A stretch of 13,499 nucleotides of DNA, from positions 1-13,499 of the forward strand of contig NZ_CALIXW010000016.1 in NCBI RefSeq assembly GCF_938046015.1. Direction: 5' to 3'. The stretch comes from an uncultured Porphyromonas sp. (GTDB lineage Bacteria; Bacteroidota; Bacteroidia; Bacteroidales; Porphyromonadaceae). Both the position numbers and the translations under genes were made by a program. Position 1 is the stretch's first letter, and each line of letters starts with the position of its first letter. Under the pieces are notes generated by a model that worked only from the letters and a program-made list of their open reading frames with translations, searched no databases and had not been told where the DNA came from. Shown here piece after piece: positions 6,816 through 13,236 of the stretch.

Positions 6816-7124
6816 TTAGCCCTTGATGCCGTAGATCCCCTCGACAAAGAGGTCAAGGCGATCCGAGAAGTCCGCCACGTGCTGGGCGATATGCTGACGC
6901 AGCCCACGGTAGTAGGCTCGGATGAGGCGGGGATTGTCCTTGCCGTCGGGGTGAGCCACGCGGCGGAGGCTGTCGTCCGTCAGCACCATGATGTCATCCA
7001 TCAGTTCCTCCAGCTCCAGCTCCATGCTCTGACCCGTCGCCAGAGAGCGTAGGATGATCGCTTCGTCGAAAAGCTGGGTCACCTCTAGGATGATTTCTTT
7101 CTTGAGTTGTCGCTTACTAGCCAT
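6816..7124 (-). CDS. conserved small alpha-helical protein of unknown function
   Basis: A 102-residue soluble protein; no function is known to me. It is rich in Leu, Glu, Asp and Arg and should be nearly all helical: a basic start (ASKRQLKKEI), then an acidic helix with MELELEELMDDIMVLTDDSL, then an R-x-x-R-A-Y-Y-R-G-L-R-Q segment and a final D-R-L-D-L-F-V-E-G helix. No Cys, signal peptide or membrane segment. Bacteroidales carry similar small proteins starting with 'KR-x-LKK'. The ATG at 7124 is preferred over the upstream ATG at 7190: it is preceded by GAAGGACT, a weak ribosome-site-like sequence, and the upstream ATG would lie at the predicted transcription start. It is the first gene of the pyrE-cls cluster. 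Confidence 0.78.
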   Translation of the reverse strand: MASKRQLKKEIILEVTQLFDEAIILRSLATGQSMELELEELMDDIMVLTDDSLRRVAHPDGKDNPRLIRAYYRGLRQHIAQHVADFSDRLDLFVEGIYGIKG

Positions 7125-7195
7125 AGTCCTTCGAGTGGGCTGGGGGATCAGGAAGCCTAAGGAGAGCTCCTTCGCTTGGCCCCTCGCCACAAGGT

Positions 7196-7203
7196 CAAAG
7201 ATA
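7196..7203 (-). promoter_or_regulatory. putative promoter -7 element (TATCTTTG) of the pyrE-cls cluster
   Basis: On the minus strand, an exact TAnnTTTG match preceded by CTAG, identical to the octamers before eno and yitT. It lies about 70 nt upstream of the ATG at 7124 and is the only such element seen upstream of the seven-gene cluster. No good -33 TTTG is visible. Confidence 0.45.
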
Positions 7204-7244
7204 CTAGAAATCCCGCTATTCCCTGCCGCAAGGCCTTTGGACGC

Positions 7245-7385
7245 GGCTCGTGAGGGATAGCTCTAGCAGGTCGCGTAGACTGCGGGGAGCGCATTCTACA
7301 CGGCTGCCGAGTGCGCTATCTCCCTAGGCTAAGGGCTGATGTCGGTGAGGAGAGAGAGATGCCTAAGTATCCTCACGCTAGTGGT
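7245..7385. repeat. degenerate traces of the type A repeat
   Basis: GGCTCGTGAGGGATAG (7245-7260) matches the junction of two type A units, and GTATCCTCACGCTAGTG (7367-7383) matches the TATCCCTCAGCCTCGTG stretch with one deletion and one or two substitutions. Between them no regular 22-bp spacing can be followed. This 276-bp gap (7125-7400) holds nothing else except the promoter element at 7196-7203 and a weak CTCAC/GTGAG hairpin (7372-7388) just after the permease stop. Confidence 0.35.
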
Positions 7386-7400
7386 GAGCGGCTTAGATGC

Positions 7401-8168
7401 CTAGAGCGGCTGCTCGCTGGCACGCTGTGTCCAGGGGCAGAGTAGCGCCTCGAGGAGGTCGATGAGGACGAAGATGCTAAGCCCAATCACGCTCAGCAGG
7501 GCGATCCCTGCATACATATCTAAGTAGTCGATGCGCATCCAGGCGTCCGTGATGTAGTAGCCCAGCCCAAGTGTCGTGCCGTAGGTCTCAGTGATGAAGA
7601 GCACCGAGATGGCCGTACCGAGGGCGATGCGTAGGGCAGAGAGGAAGGCGGGCAGTACCGCGGGCAGAAGGATGTGCCGTAGGCGTGCGCTCCAGCTAGC
7701 GCCGAGGCTCTGCAGCAGGGCGAAGTGCTCCGCAGGAATCTGCAGGAGGGCATCGCGCATCGTCACCGCCAGCTGGAAGAGGATGATCAGGACGATCATG
7801 ATGACCTTGGTCGCCTCACCGAGCCCAGCTAGGAGCATGACGACAGGGAGCAGGGCCAGCTTCGGAATGGGGTAGGAGAAGTAGATGAAGGTCGAGAGGC
7901 TACGGCCGAAGCGCGGTAGACTGACCATGCCGAGGGCAAGGAGCCAGCCGAGGAGGCTGGCCAAAGCAATGCCCCAGGCAATGCGAGCAAGGCTCTGCAG
8001 ACTATGCTCTGCGAGAGCCGTCCAGTCCATCTGTAGCATGTGTCGGTAGACCTGCCAAGGGGCGGGCAGTACCTCGCTGCGGAGGGCTAGATAGCCGATG
8101 ACCCAGAGGACGTGCAGGAGCAGCGCCCCTAGGGCGAGCTGTAGGAGGTGGGATCTAAAGCGTCTCAT
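7401..8168 (-). CDS. ABC importer permease, nitrate/sulfonate/taurine type
   Basis: Membrane subunit (255 residues) of an ABC importer of the SsuC/TauC type. Hydrophobic segments lie near 8-28, 62-82, 88-114, 120-137, 172-195 and 220-245, consistent with six membrane spans. The family's proline-rich YFSYPIPKLALLPV (97-110) and the EAA-type loop that contacts the ATPase, LLQSLGASWSARLRHILLPA (151-170), are clear. Its start overlaps the end of the ATPase gene by 14 nt, indicating translational coupling. It is the last gene of the pheS operon. The substrate cannot be told from sequence. Confidence 0.93.
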   Translation of the reverse strand: MRRFRSHLLQLALGALLLHVLWVIGYLALRSEVLPAPWQVYRHMLQMDWTALAEHSLQSLARIAWGIALASLLGWLLALGMVSLPRFGRSLSTFIYFSYPIPKLALLPVVMLLAGLGEATKVIMIVLIILFQLAVTMRDALLQIPAEHFALLQSLGASWSARLRHILLPAVLPAFLSALRIALGTAISVLFITETYGTTLGLGYYITDAWMRIDYLDMYAGIALLSVIGLSIFVLIDLLEALLCPWTQRASEQPL

Positions 8169-8865
8169 AGCTCTGGCGTAGTCGCTGGGTGAGGAGCTCG
8201 AGGTTCGGTGAGCTAAGGTCCGCCAGGAGCTGGCTGGGCTGTCCCCCGAAGACGAGGGTACGCCGAGAGAGCTCCAGCGCCTCCTGAGGGCTGTGCGTCA
8301 CGATGAGGGTCGGGGTAGGGTAGGCGTGCCAGAGCTCTAGGAAGAGCTGACGCGAGCGCTCGGCCGTAGCGATGTCTAGCGCGGAGAAGGCTTCGTCTAG
8401 CAGCAGTAGATCGGGCTGCATGAAGAAGGCTCGGGCTAGGGCGATGCGCTGGCGCTGACCTCCGCTGAGCTCCTGTGGGTAGCGGTCGAGGAGCGTACTG
8501 AGGCCTAGGGTGTCTAGGATGGCGCGCTGCTGCTCGGGCTGGACGAGGCGCTTGCCGAGGGCGGCGGGGAGCTGGAGGTTGGCTCGAACTCGCTTCCACG
8601 GTAGGAGACCGTACTGCTGCGGGACGAGGGCGATCTGCTGGTGCTGTGGGTCGAGCGGTTGCCCCTTGAGGCGGATGCTGCCACTCATGGGCGTGAGGAT
8701 GCCCGCGAGGGTATGCAGGAGGGAGGACTTGCCGCAGCCCGAGGGCCCCATGATGCAGCAGATCTCATCCCTCTGGAGCGACAAAGAAAGACCAGAGAGC
8801 ACCGCGGTCTGCTGGTGCCCTCTGGAGGGGTAGCTGATGCTGAGATCGGTAATCTCTAGTGCCAT
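8155..8865 (-). CDS. ABC importer ATPase, nitrate/sulfonate/taurine type
   Basis: Nucleotide-binding subunit (236 residues) driving the importer formed with the adjacent permease and binding lipoprotein. All motifs are intact: Walker A GPSGCGKS (40-47), Q-loop at VPQQYGLLPW (Q83), signature LSGGQRQRIALARA (133-146), Walker B LLLLDEAF with catalytic E158, D-loop SALD (161-164), and switch H191 in VTHSPQEAL. The LLPW sequence after the Q-loop and the VTHSPQEAL ending are typical of the SsuB/TauB/NrtD group. Its ATG is 19 nt downstream of the binding-protein stop. Confidence 0.95.
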   Translation of the reverse strand: MALEITDLSISYPSRGHQQTAVLSGLSLSLQRDEICCIMGPSGCGKSSLLHTLAGILTPMSGSIRLKGQPLDPQHQQIALVPQQYGLLPWKRVRANLQLPAALGKRLVQPEQQRAILDTLGLSTLLDRYPQELSGGQRQRIALARAFFMQPDLLLLDEAFSALDIATAERSRQLFLELWHAYPTPTLIVTHSPQEALELSRRTLVFGGQPSQLLADLSSPNLELLTQRLRQSYETL

Positions 8866-8884
8866 GTATCTCGTGGGCGAGTGC

Positions 8885-9844
8885 TTACTGCAGGTCGGGG
8901 AGCGGAGGCACGAGCCCTGTAGCCTGATAGCTGTGGGGGACGAGCTTCTTGGTCTTCATCCACTCGAGGATGGGGGCAAAGTGCGTCGTGTCGGGGCTGG
9001 CGGCTGGATGATAGTCGGGGAGCTGCAGCTGCAGGGCTACCTCGGGGGGGATGCCTAGAAGCTGGACGATAGAGCCCACCCACTCCTCACGCGGTGTCTG
9101 CTGCATGTAGGCTATAGCCTTATTATATCCCTTAATGAGGGAGACGACGGCAGGGCGTTTGGTCTCGTAGCTCTTGCTGAGGAGGGCGAGACCTGTGATA
9201 TGCTCGATGATCCCATCGGGTAGGCTGACCACACGCAGCCCCTTGGTCGCGGCGAGGGTAGCGAAGGGCTCGGGCAGGATCGCCGCGTCGAGCTCACCCG
9301 AGCGCAGCATCTCCAGGCGGATGGGTACCTTCTGCACCTCCACGGGCGTGAAGGGGAGGGTCTTGCCCTTAGGGGATACCAGCGCCTTCTCCGTAGCGTA
9401 CTCGATGACGGTGTGGGAGGAGAGGCCGATATGCTTGCCCTCTAGGTCGGAGAGGCGCATGAGGTCTTCGTTGTGCCCGAAGGCCAGGCGGAAGCTCCCC
9501 TGAGTAGCCACGGGGAGGACGAGCTCCTGCCCCTTGCTCTGCAGCAGCATGGCGCTCATGTAGTCTGTGATTGATCCGTCCACCGAGCCCGTCTGTAGGG
9601 CGGCATCGCGCTCCATAGGCGAGGAGAAGCGGACGAGCTCCACCGAGTCGTCGAAGAAGCCATGCTCGGAGGCAACCGCTATGGGGAGGTAGTCTACCGA
9701 AGGCATGATCCCCAGGGTGAGGGCGGGCTGCTTGCCAGTCTTGCGTCCCCCAGTGAGGCACGAACTCAGGATCCCCGCCGTGAGCGCGAGGCCTAGGGCG
9801 AGGGTGCCTAGGAGGGCCTTCCGATGCTTGGGCTGCTGTACCAT
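8885..9844 (-). CDS. ABC importer substrate-binding lipoprotein (NMT1/SsuA-like)
   Basis: The 319-residue protein starts with a basic stretch, a hydrophobic segment (10-26) and a probable lipobox ILSSC with Cys29, so it should be lipidated and periplasmic. The mature part has the periplasmic-binding-protein II outline of the NMT1/SsuA/TauA family: LTLGIMPSVDYLPIAVASEHGFF (42-64, opening strand and helix), DGSITDYMSAML (89-100), the LEGKHIGLSS hinge (134-143), and the D-A-A-I-L-P-E-P-F signature (186-194). Substrates of this family include sulfonates, nitrate, thiamine pyrimidines and others; none is indicated by neighbours. The ATG is 2 nt after the nth stop, so the importer is tightly coupled to nth. 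Confidence 0.92.
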   Translation of the reverse strand: MVQQPKHRKALLGTLALGLALTAGILSSCLTGGRKTGKQPALTLGIMPSVDYLPIAVASEHGFFDDSVELVRFSSPMERDAALQTGSVDGSITDYMSAMLLQSKGQELVLPVATQGSFRLAFGHNEDLMRLSDLEGKHIGLSSHTVIEYATEKALVSPKGKTLPFTPVEVQKVPIRLEMLRSGELDAAILPEPFATLAATKGLRVVSLPDGIIEHITGLALLSKSYETKRPAVVSLIKGYNKAIAYMQQTPREEWVGSIVQLLGIPPEVALQLQLPDYHPAASPDTTHFAPILEWMKTKKLVPHSYQATGLVPPLPDLQ

Positions 9845-9846
9845 GA

Positions 9847-10512
9847 CTAGTTCTTTGATGATTTGCTTTGCTTACGTTGGGCCGCAGCGTAGTAGCGGCA
9901 GAGGAAGCTCAGTCCGCACTCCGAGCACTTGGGCTTGCGAGCTAGGCAGACATAGCGCCCGTGGAGGATGAGCCAGTGGTGGGCCTTCGGGATGAGCTCC
10001 TCGGGGATGTACTTGATGAGGGTGAGCTCGGTGGCGAGCGGCGTCCTGGAGTTCGTCGTCAGCCCGATGCGGTTCGCCACGCGGAAGACGTGGGTGTCGA
10101 CGGCCATCGTGGGCTGCTGGAAGATGACGGAGGCGATGACGTTGGCCGTCTTGCGCCCGACCCCTGGCAGCTTCATCAGCTCCTCTCGCTCCTCGGGTAC
10201 CTCACCGCCGTAGTCGGCGACGAGGCGCTGCGCTGTGCCGACGAGGTAGCCCGCCTTGGCCTTGGGGTAGCTGATGCTGCGGATGAGCTCGAAGATGTCC
10301 TCCACCTCAGCCCGAGCCATCAGCTCAGCCGTCGGGTACTGGAGGAAGAGGGCGGGCGTCACGAGGTTCACCCGCTTGTCCGTGCACTGCGCCGAGAGGA
10401 TGACGGCCACGAGCAGCTCGAAGGGGCTGCGGTAGTTCAGCTCCGTCTCGGCCACAGGCATGTGCTCCTCGAACCATGCTATGACGCCCCTATAGCGCTC
10501 GCTGCGTGTCAC
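9847..10512 (-). CDS. nth: endonuclease III (base-excision DNA glycosylase/AP lyase)
   Basis: Removes oxidised pyrimidines from DNA and cleaves at the abasic site. Its 221 residues have the expected length. The helix-hairpin-helix LPGVGRKTANV (115-125) carries the catalytic Lys121 (E. coli K120), with Asp139 in MAVDTHVFRVANR (E. coli D138). The C-terminal [4Fe-4S] motif C-x6-C-x2-C-x5-C is complete at C189, C196, C199 and C205. The start is GTG at 10512 (GTG ACA CGC AGC); the frame is closed by TAA two codons upstream, so no ATG alternative exists before conserved sequence. It lies 15 nt after pheS and 2 nt before the binding lipoprotein. Confidence 0.96.
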   Translation of the reverse strand: MTRSERYRGVIAWFEEHMPVAETELNYRSPFELLVAVILSAQCTDKRVNLVTPALFLQYPTAELMARAEVEDIFELIRSISYPKAKAGYLVGTAQRLVADYGGEVPEEREELMKLPGVGRKTANVIASVIFQQPTMAVDTHVFRVANRIGLTTNSRTPLATELTLIKYIPEELIPKAHHWLILHGRYVCLARKPKCSECGLSFLCRYYAAAQRKQSKSSKN

Positions 10513-10527
10513 GCCTTATCCTTGTTA

Positions 10528-11550
10528 CTAGCGGCCTGCGCCCTTGAACTGCTCGAGGAAGCGCACATCGTTCTCCGAGAAGAGACGCAGGTCACTCACG
10601 CGGTACTTGAGGTTGGTGATGCGCTCGATACCCATGCCGAGGGCGTAGCCGGAGTACTTCTTGCTGTCGATGCCGCAGTTCTCCAGCACGTTGGGGTCCA
10701 CCATGCCGCAGCCGAGGATCTCGACCCAGCCCGTGTGCTTGCAGAAGTTACAGCCCGTCCCCCCGCAGATGTTGCAGGAGATATCCATCTCGGCCGAGGG
10801 CTCGGTGAAGGGGAAGTAGGAGGGGCGCAGACGGATCTTGGTATCGGCGCCGAAGAGCTCCTGCGCGAAGTAGAGGAGGACCTGCTTGAGGTCTGCGAAG
10901 GACACGTTCTGGTCGATGTATAGCGCCTCTACCTGGTGGAAGAAGCAGTGCGCGCGGTAGGAGATGGCCTCATTGCGGTACACGCGCCCTGGGCAGATGA
11001 TGCGGATCGGCGGCTCGGAGGACAGCATGGCGCGCGTCTGCACCGAGGAGGTGTGCGTGCGCAGCAGCGTGCCCGGGACATTGCTCACGAAGAAGGTATC
11101 CTGCATGTCGCGCGCGGGGTGATCCTCTGCGAAGTTGAGCGCGGAGAAGACGTGCCAGTCATCCTCGATCTCGGGGCCCTCGGCGATGGAGAAGCCGAGG
11201 CGGGAGAAGATCTCCGTGATCTCCTGCTGGACGAGCGTCAGGGGGTGGCGCGTGCCGAGAGGCGTGGGGTAGGCGCTACGTGACCAGTCGATATCGCTGT
11301 GGCTCGTCCCTTGGCCGGCGAGGGCTGTGCGCAGCTCGTTGATGCGGCTCGTGGCGAGCTCCTTGAGCTCATTAAGCTGCTGCCCGACGAGGCGCTTCTG
11401 CTCGCTGGGCACGGTCTTGAAGGCATCGAAGAGCTGGGGGATAAGTCCCTTCTTACTGATATACTTGATGCGCAGCTCCTCCAGCTCCTGCACGGTCTGT
11501 GCGCTGAGCGCGAGGAGCTCGGCCTTTAGCTGTTCTATTCTCTCTTGCAT
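10528..11550 (-). CDS. pheS: phenylalanyl-tRNA synthetase, alpha subunit
   Basis: Catalytic subunit of the alpha2beta2 enzyme that charges tRNA-Phe. At 340 residues it has the normal length. An N-terminal coiled coil for tRNA (about 1-79) precedes class II motifs: motif 1 region HPLTLVQQEITEIFSRLGF (102-120), motif 2 GRVYRNEAISYRAHCFFHQ (188-206) and motif 3 GYALGMGIERI (301-311). A four-cysteine element, C259-x2-C262-x4-C267-x2-C270, probably a zinc site, interrupts the motif 2-3 region; a subset of bacterial PheS proteins has it. The ATG at 11550 fits the family N-terminus; the open frame continues to 11682, but that start lies upstream of the predicted promoter. pheT is not in the window. 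First gene of the pheS-nth-ABC operon. Confidence 0.97.
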   Translation of the reverse strand: MQERIEQLKAELLALSAQTVQELEELRIKYISKKGLIPQLFDAFKTVPSEQKRLVGQQLNELKELATSRINELRTALAGQGTSHSDIDWSRSAYPTPLGTRHPLTLVQQEITEIFSRLGFSIAEGPEIEDDWHVFSALNFAEDHPARDMQDTFFVSNVPGTLLRTHTSSVQTRAMLSSEPPIRIICPGRVYRNEAISYRAHCFFHQVEALYIDQNVSFADLKQVLLYFAQELFGADTKIRLRPSYFPFTEPSAEMDISCNICGGTGCNFCKHTGWVEILGCGMVDPNVLENCGIDSKKYSGYALGMGIERITNLKYRVSDLRLFSENDVRFLEQFKGAGR

Positions 11551-11573
11551 GATGGTGCTTGACTTGTTGCGCG

Positions 11574-11581
11574 CAAAGTTA
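11574..11581 (-). promoter_or_regulatory. putative pheS promoter -7 element (TAACTTTG)
   Basis: On the minus strand this matches the Bacteroidetes -7 consensus TAnnTTTG and lies 23 nt upstream of the pheS ATG, so the leader would be about 20 nt. That leaves no room for a T-box or attenuator. No -33 TTTG at proper spacing is evident. Confidence 0.5.
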
Positions 11582-11724
11582 AGGAATTCCGCGCACCTAC
11601 CTGGGGCGGAGTACAGCAGCATCAGGGAGGAGTCCTCGTAATGAGCGCGGGACGAGGCTCCTTGGCCCTCGGGAGCAAGCACCCTCCTAAGCTCAAGGGA
11701 GGCGGAGCCCTAGGGTAGCACTTG

Positions 11725-11812
11725 TGAGGGATATCCGTGGAGAAGCTGAGGGACATCCCTCACGCTCGTCACCGACGGCACTCAGCTCTCTGACTGCTAT
11801 CCCTCAGCGAGC
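11725..11812. repeat. type A 22-bp tandem repeat array, second copy, 4 units
   Basis: Units start at 11725, 11747, 11769 and 11791, again exactly 22 bp apart. The second contains the near-palindrome TGAGGGACATCCCTCA (11747-11762), one base different from the perfect palindrome at 487-502. The fourth begins TGACTGCTATCCCTCAGCGA, closely matching the fourth unit of the first array (TGACTGATATCCCTCAGCGA). The first and third units are more diverged. Total length (88 bp) and copy number equal those of the array at 443-530. Confidence 0.8.
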
Positions 11813-12006
11813 TACTCGTGGCTCGCTCCGTTCCCTCCCTCTGCGGTCGCATGCTCGAGGAGCTTGGACTAGGCTCCTTTGCTCCCTAGCGCAGAAGCGA
11901 CCTAAGGCGCTTCGCGAGAGCCGAGCTTCGCGGCCGACTAATGCCCTGCGGCGGCATGTTGCTTCGCCTCGAGGAGCTGCCGCAGGGTCGTCTCCGCAGG
12001 GCCGGG

Positions 12007-12072
12007 AATTTTCGTGCGCAAGAAAATAAATTTCTGTGCGCACACAAATAAATTTTCTTGCGCACGGAAATT
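12007..12072. repeat. type B 22-bp-period TGCGCA repeat forming a 66-bp palindrome
   Basis: Three TGCGCA cores start at 12015, 12037 and 12059, exactly 22 bp apart, separated by AT-rich AAATAAATTT-like spacers. The whole block is symmetrical about 12039/12040: of 33 opposing pairs I find four mismatches (12012/12067, 12028/12051, 12029/12050, 12034/12045). It could form a long hairpin in RNA or a cruciform in DNA. It is strikingly AT-rich compared with its surroundings and unrelated in sequence to the type A unit. It lies downstream of the GH130 gene and about 460 nt upstream of pheS. Confidence 0.82.
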
Positions 12073-12138
12073 TGGAGCCTTGCCCGAGTCTTGGCAATGG
12101 CACTCACAGCTACGCATGCCTTCATCCTCTATATACGG

Positions 12139-12176
12139 AGCGCGCCCCACGGAGAACTGTCTCCGCGGGGCGCGCT
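12139..12176 (-). terminator. hairpin after the GH130 stop, probable terminator
   Basis: The 17-nt arms AGCGCGCCCCACGGAGA (12139-12155) and TCTCCGCGGGGCGCGCT (12160-12176) pair at 16 of 17 positions around a 4-nt ACTG loop. It begins 24 nt beyond the GH130 stop on the minus strand. There is no clear T tract, so it may stabilise the 3' end rather than act as a classical intrinsic terminator. Confidence 0.7.
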
Positions 12177-12200
12177 GTAGGAATGCTCTAAGGGCGAGCC

Positions 12201-13199
12201 TTAGATGATTGAGTGCTTCTTGGTGAACTCTACGATCTCATCGATATAGCCGAAGGCCAGACCCGTGACGGTGTCGGCGCAGCCGTAGTAGATGGCGATA
12301 CGGCCCGTCTCAGCGTCGTGCAGGGCGGCGCAGGGGAAGGTCACGTTGGGCACATCACCCATGCACTCGTACTGCTCGCGTGGGGAGATGAGGTAGGGGC
12401 CAGAGCGGAACTTGACCTTCCAGGGCTCATCGAGGTCTAGCAGCGCGGAGCCGAAGGCGTAGACGAAGCCATTGCAGGAGGCCAGTACCCCGTGGTAGAT
12501 CAGCAGCCAGCCTTCGCTCGTCTCGATGGGAATGGGACCCGCACCGATCTTGGTGCACTGCCAAGCGCTGTCCTCGAAGGGCGCAGGGCTCATCACATGA
12601 CGATGACGACCCCAGAACTCCAGGTCGGGCGACTCGCTATAGAAGATGTCGCCGAAGGGCGTGTGGCCGTTGTCGCTGGGACGGCTCAGCATGGCGAACT
12701 TGCCGTTGAACTTGCGGGGGAAGAGTACACCATTGCGGTTGAAGGGCAGGAAGGCGTTCTCCAGCTGGTGGAAGGTCTTGAAGTCCGTGGTGTAGGCTAC
12801 GCCGATTGTGGGGCCGTGATAGCCATTGCACCAGGTCACATAGTAGCGGTCCTCGATGAAGACGACACGGGGGTCATAGCCGTAGACCCACTGGCCGATC
12901 TCCTTGTCCTTGCACTCGAAGGTCAGGGGCTCGGGGTTGATATTCCAGTTGATGGCGTCGTCGCTGAAGCCTACGTGCAGGCGCATACGGCGGTTGGTGT
13001 CATCGCAGCGGAAGACTCCAGCGTAGCCTTCGCCGAAGCGGACGACGGCACTATTGAAGATGCTATTGGAGGTGGGGAGGAGGTCGCGGGGGATGATGGG
13101 ATTAGCGCTGTAGCGCCATACGACTTCCTTGGAGCCCGCGGGGCGTTCTTCCCAGGGCATGTTGGGGAGAGCCTCCCCGACGATCTTGAGCTTGCTCAT
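12201..13199 (-). CDS. GH130 beta-mannoside phosphorylase
   Basis: A cytoplasmic glycoside phosphorylase (332 residues, normal length) that splits a beta-1,4-mannoside with phosphate to give alpha-mannose 1-phosphate. Family GH130 features are present: W-R-Y-S-A-N-P (28-34), PTSNSIFNSAVV (42-53), GVFRCDD (61-67), Y-D-P-R-V (108-112) with D109 as the probable catalytic acid, VTWCNGYHGPTIG (121-133), NRNGVLFPRK (154-163), RPSDNGHTPFGD (173-184), and C-A-D-T-V-T-G near the C-terminus. Overall resemblance is to Bacteroides enzymes acting on Man-beta-1,4-GlcNAc from N-glycans; mannobiose or longer mannosides remain possible. It has no signal peptide, fitting an intracellular role, and lies 37 nt downstream of an MFS transporter. 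Confidence 0.93.
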   Translation of the reverse strand: MSKLKIVGEALPNMPWEERPAGSKEVVWRYSANPIIPRDLLPTSNSIFNSAVVRFGEGYAGVFRCDDTNRRMRLHVGFSDDAINWNINPEPLTFECKDKEIGQWVYGYDPRVVFIEDRYYVTWCNGYHGPTIGVAYTTDFKTFHQLENAFLPFNRNGVLFPRKFNGKFAMLSRPSDNGHTPFGDIFYSESPDLEFWGRHRHVMSPAPFEDSAWQCTKIGAGPIPIETSEGWLLIYHGVLASCNGFVYAFGSALLDLDEPWKVKFRSGPYLISPREQYECMGDVPNVTFPCAALHDAETGRIAIYYGCADTVTGLAFGYIDEIVEFTKKHSII

Positions 13200-13236
13200 A
13201 TACGAGATATAATGAATAATGAACGGAGGATAATGC

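Larger units (their letters stand above)
11551..12200. other. 650-bp non-coding gap between pheS and the GH130 gene
   Basis: No protein gene is supported. From pheS outward it holds the pheS promoter element (11574-11581), the type A array (11725-11812), a GC-rich stretch with a CCCTGCGGC/GCCGCAGGG stem (11944-11952 with 11979-11987), the AT-rich type B palindrome (12007-12072), and a hairpin near the GH130 stop (12139-12176). Several overlapping open frames cross the repeats in all minus-strand frames, as expected from a 22-bp period, and look spurious. Confidence 0.7.

Noticed and set aside
7125..7190. Upstream ATG at 7190 as the start of the small unknown protein
   Set aside because: It would lie at the predicted transcription start, and the added residues do not look like part of the conserved protein; the ATG at 7124 has a better context.
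9845..9846. Riboswitch (for example TPP) controlling the ABC importer
   Set aside because: Only 2 nt separate nth from the binding-protein gene, leaving no space for a leader.
9961..10923. Long open frame (320 codons) on the plus strand across nth and pheS
   Set aside because: It is antisense to two genes with complete catalytic motifs and translates to a Glu/Val/Leu/Ala-rich sequence without recognisable domains, as expected for the complement of GC-rich coding DNA.
11551..11573. T-box or phenylalanine attenuator upstream of pheS
   Set aside because: The predicted leader is only about 20 nt, with no Phe-rich leader peptide or stem-loop.
11551..11682. Upstream start at 11682 for pheS
   Set aside because: It precedes the likely promoter element at 11574-11581 and adds a segment not found in PheS proteins.
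11804..12150. Small minus-strand proteins crossing the TGCGCA repeat
   Set aside because: Open frames occur in three overlapping frames because the repeat lacks stops in that direction; the 22-bp period shifts the frame at every unit, so no protein repeat is conserved.
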